A stretch of DNA of 64,000 nt from Mortierella sp. BCC40632 (lineage: Eukaryota > Mortierellomycota > Mortierellomycetes > Mortierellales > Mortierellaceae). The position numbers and the translations under genes were made by a program. The DNA lies in contig WAEK01000018.1 in assembly GCA_011634665.1 (NCBI GenBank), positions 491,501-555,500 on the forward strand. The letters run 5' to 3'. The notes below the pieces were generated by a model. The model was not told the origin of the DNA. It worked only from the letters and a program-made list of their open reading frames with translations, and did not search any database. Every line of letters begins with the position of its first letter. Position 1 is the stretch's first letter. Positions 62,545 to 64,000 of the stretch are shown piece after piece.

Positions 62545-63510
62545 AAGCAAAAGAAAGAAAGAAAGAAAAAACAACAACAAGGATATCAATAGCAACCACT
62601 CTATTTTCTAGTACAATATATCAAGCAAACGATTCCACAAATTGGTGTGTGTTGAGTGTTTGAGATAAAAGTTGAGAGAGGAGAGAAAGGGTATCTTCGG
62701 AAGGGCGAGGAGAGAGGAACTGGCAATTGGGTGCACTACATACATAACCAAGAAAAAGAGTTAACATGTCTAATTTGTGTTGAAAAATGGAATATCTTCA
62801 TGGCGATCTGACCAGCGGAGCAAAAGAAAGAAAAGCTGTACGACAATAGGTTCGGAATCTCATCTCCGACTCTCCGGACAAGGTTCGATAGAAACATGCG
62901 CTTTTTTTTTTTTTTTTTTTTTTGTGGGCATGGATCCTCAATGCTCTCTTCTCCTCTTCCTCCCGAAGGCCGCTGTCTCTCTTTCCCACTCTTGAAACAA
63001 CAATCTCATCTTCAAACTGGTCTAGACAGTACAGTAGAAACCACTTTCCCCCACTCACCCACCACTTTTTTGTAACTATCCATTCTCTCCTTTTTTTTCC
63101 CCGTTAGCTCTCCATAGACTCCCGTTTTTTTTTTTTGTCTGTCCGAGTCCCCGCGATTCCCTGTCGGAGAACAGAAAAGGTGGAGAGCCATTCATGACCG
63201 GAGTCGTCAAGAAATACAGCAAACAACAGAGACACTAGCAAGAAAAGAAGTAAAAAAAAATACTCAATGCATAGAAATGTATTTATAAATGACTAGTAGT
63301 TTGGGAGGAGGGGTGAATGGGTAAAAAACATGCCAAAGAAGGGGTGGAAAAAAAAAACGAGAAAACGATAGTCTATAGAAAATAGGAGAAAGAAAGAAAC
63401 ACGCGAGGTGGATGAACTCCTCGACCTATCAAAAGTGCTCTTCCTCCCTCCAGCCTCTCCATCATCCTTTTGTCCTATGTTCTCCATTTTTCTTTCTTTC
63501 TTCCATTTCT
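62545..63510. other. Convergent 3' region, PFK-2 and Pescadillo
   Basis: Contains poly(T) at about 62901-62921 and shorter T runs near 63090 and 63125. The segment 63240-63500 is likely the 3' UTR of the Pescadillo gene. No gene seen. Confidence 0.55.
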
Positions 63511-64000
63511 CTACTTCTTGGCCTTCTTGGTCTTGGCCGTCGCAGCCTTGGCAGCCCGGTCGAGTTGCTTCTTTCTCTCTGTCAGCTTCTGAGTCTCGGC
63601 CTCCTTCCGGTCGATACCGTACTGCATCTTGCGGTAAAGCTTCTGTTGCTTGTTCGACATCATAATCTTGGCCAATTCCTTGGCCTCGGCAGCCTCGGCC
63701 TCCTCTGCTGTACGCTTCTTGCCTGCAACAGCCGTCGAGGTTGATTCTGTGGCTGCCCTCTTCTTCTTGCCTTCCTTGGACTCGAACTCGGTAAAGGCAA
63801 CGCCCTTGGCCTCTGCCTCCAACTCGATCTGGTGGAGATCCTTGTGCTATTTTGTCAGGTAGAGTAGGCAAAGAATTATCAAAGAGAGTTGTTAGTTCCT
63901 GGTACCACTAAAAAGATTATCAATGGTTCTCAATAAATAAATAAAAACAATGTGTTCCTCACCTCAGTATCCTCTTCCTCTTCCTCATCCTCGTCCTCGT
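63511..64000 (-). CDS. NOP7: Pescadillo/NOP7, C-terminal part (cut by window end)
   Basis: Two exon pieces are visible: 64000-63963, an acidic run of Glu/Asp ending DTE, and 63846-63511, the last 112 codons. The intron 63847-63962 starts gtgagg and ends in aaatag. The C-terminus carries the family's conserved block KELAKIMMSNKQQKLYRKMQYG and a Lys-rich end. NOP7 is a nucleolar scaffold of the PeBoW (Nop7-Erb1-Ytm1) complex for 27S pre-rRNA processing and 60S subunit assembly. The N-terminal Pescadillo domain and BRCT domain lie beyond the window, so the gene's start is not seen. Confidence 0.9.

Overview
The window is nuclear DNA of a filamentous, early-diverging fungus, most likely Mortierellomycota or a close relative. 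Most genes have spliceosomal introns (GT...AG), there are no operons or bacterial-type signals, and coding exons are separated by long CT/GA microsatellites and poly(A/T) runs. The gene set (a UNC80 homologue, a TEAD-type factor with its co-activator-binding domain, STYX, DBF4, PPP4R2) fits a fungus that kept genes lost from model yeasts. The taxonomic call is an inference; no marker gene was searched.

Layout: a YihX-like HAD phosphatase (107-733, +). A 5.9-kb repeat-rich gene-poor stretch. An eight-exon TEA/TEAD transcription factor (6674-13111, +). COX16 (13592-14155, -) and mitochondrial Lon protease (14751-18941, +), head to head. A ten-exon, 3,223-residue UNC80 homologue (19392-30069, -). 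A GPI-anchored LPMO-like secreted protein (32504-33991, +). STYX-like dual-specificity phosphatase (34547-35383, -). A 149-residue EF-hand protein (36147-37427, -). An ankyrin-DysF-FYVE-RING protein (38673-42956, -). DBF4, the Cdc7 kinase activator (43874-48333, +). A GAT-domain protein (49099-51163, -). Splicing factor PRP31 (52176-54137, +). A small PLDc_N membrane protein (54290-55178, -). PPP4R2 (55300-56899, -). Bifunctional PFK-2/FBPase-2 (58313-62544, +). The 3' end of Pescadillo/NOP7 (63511-64000, -).

This is an ordinary chromosomal arm, not an island or cluster. Loose themes recur: mitochondrial biogenesis (COX16, Lon), endosome/phosphoinositide trafficking (FYVE-RING, GAT), cell cycle and phosphatase control (DBF4, PPP4R2, STYX), and calcium or ion-channel physiology (UNC80, EF-hand). 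All exon models were built by eye from splice signals, frame continuity and family conservation. Most close exactly in frame. PRP31 and the EF-hand gene each need a small indel at one place, which suggests either sequence errors or real lesions.

The most notable items are the fungal UNC80 homologue, the TEAD-like factor with an intact C-terminal domain split over very long introns, a STYX orthologue that keeps the catalytic Cys its animal counterparts lack, and the ankyrin-DysF-FYVE-RING architecture.
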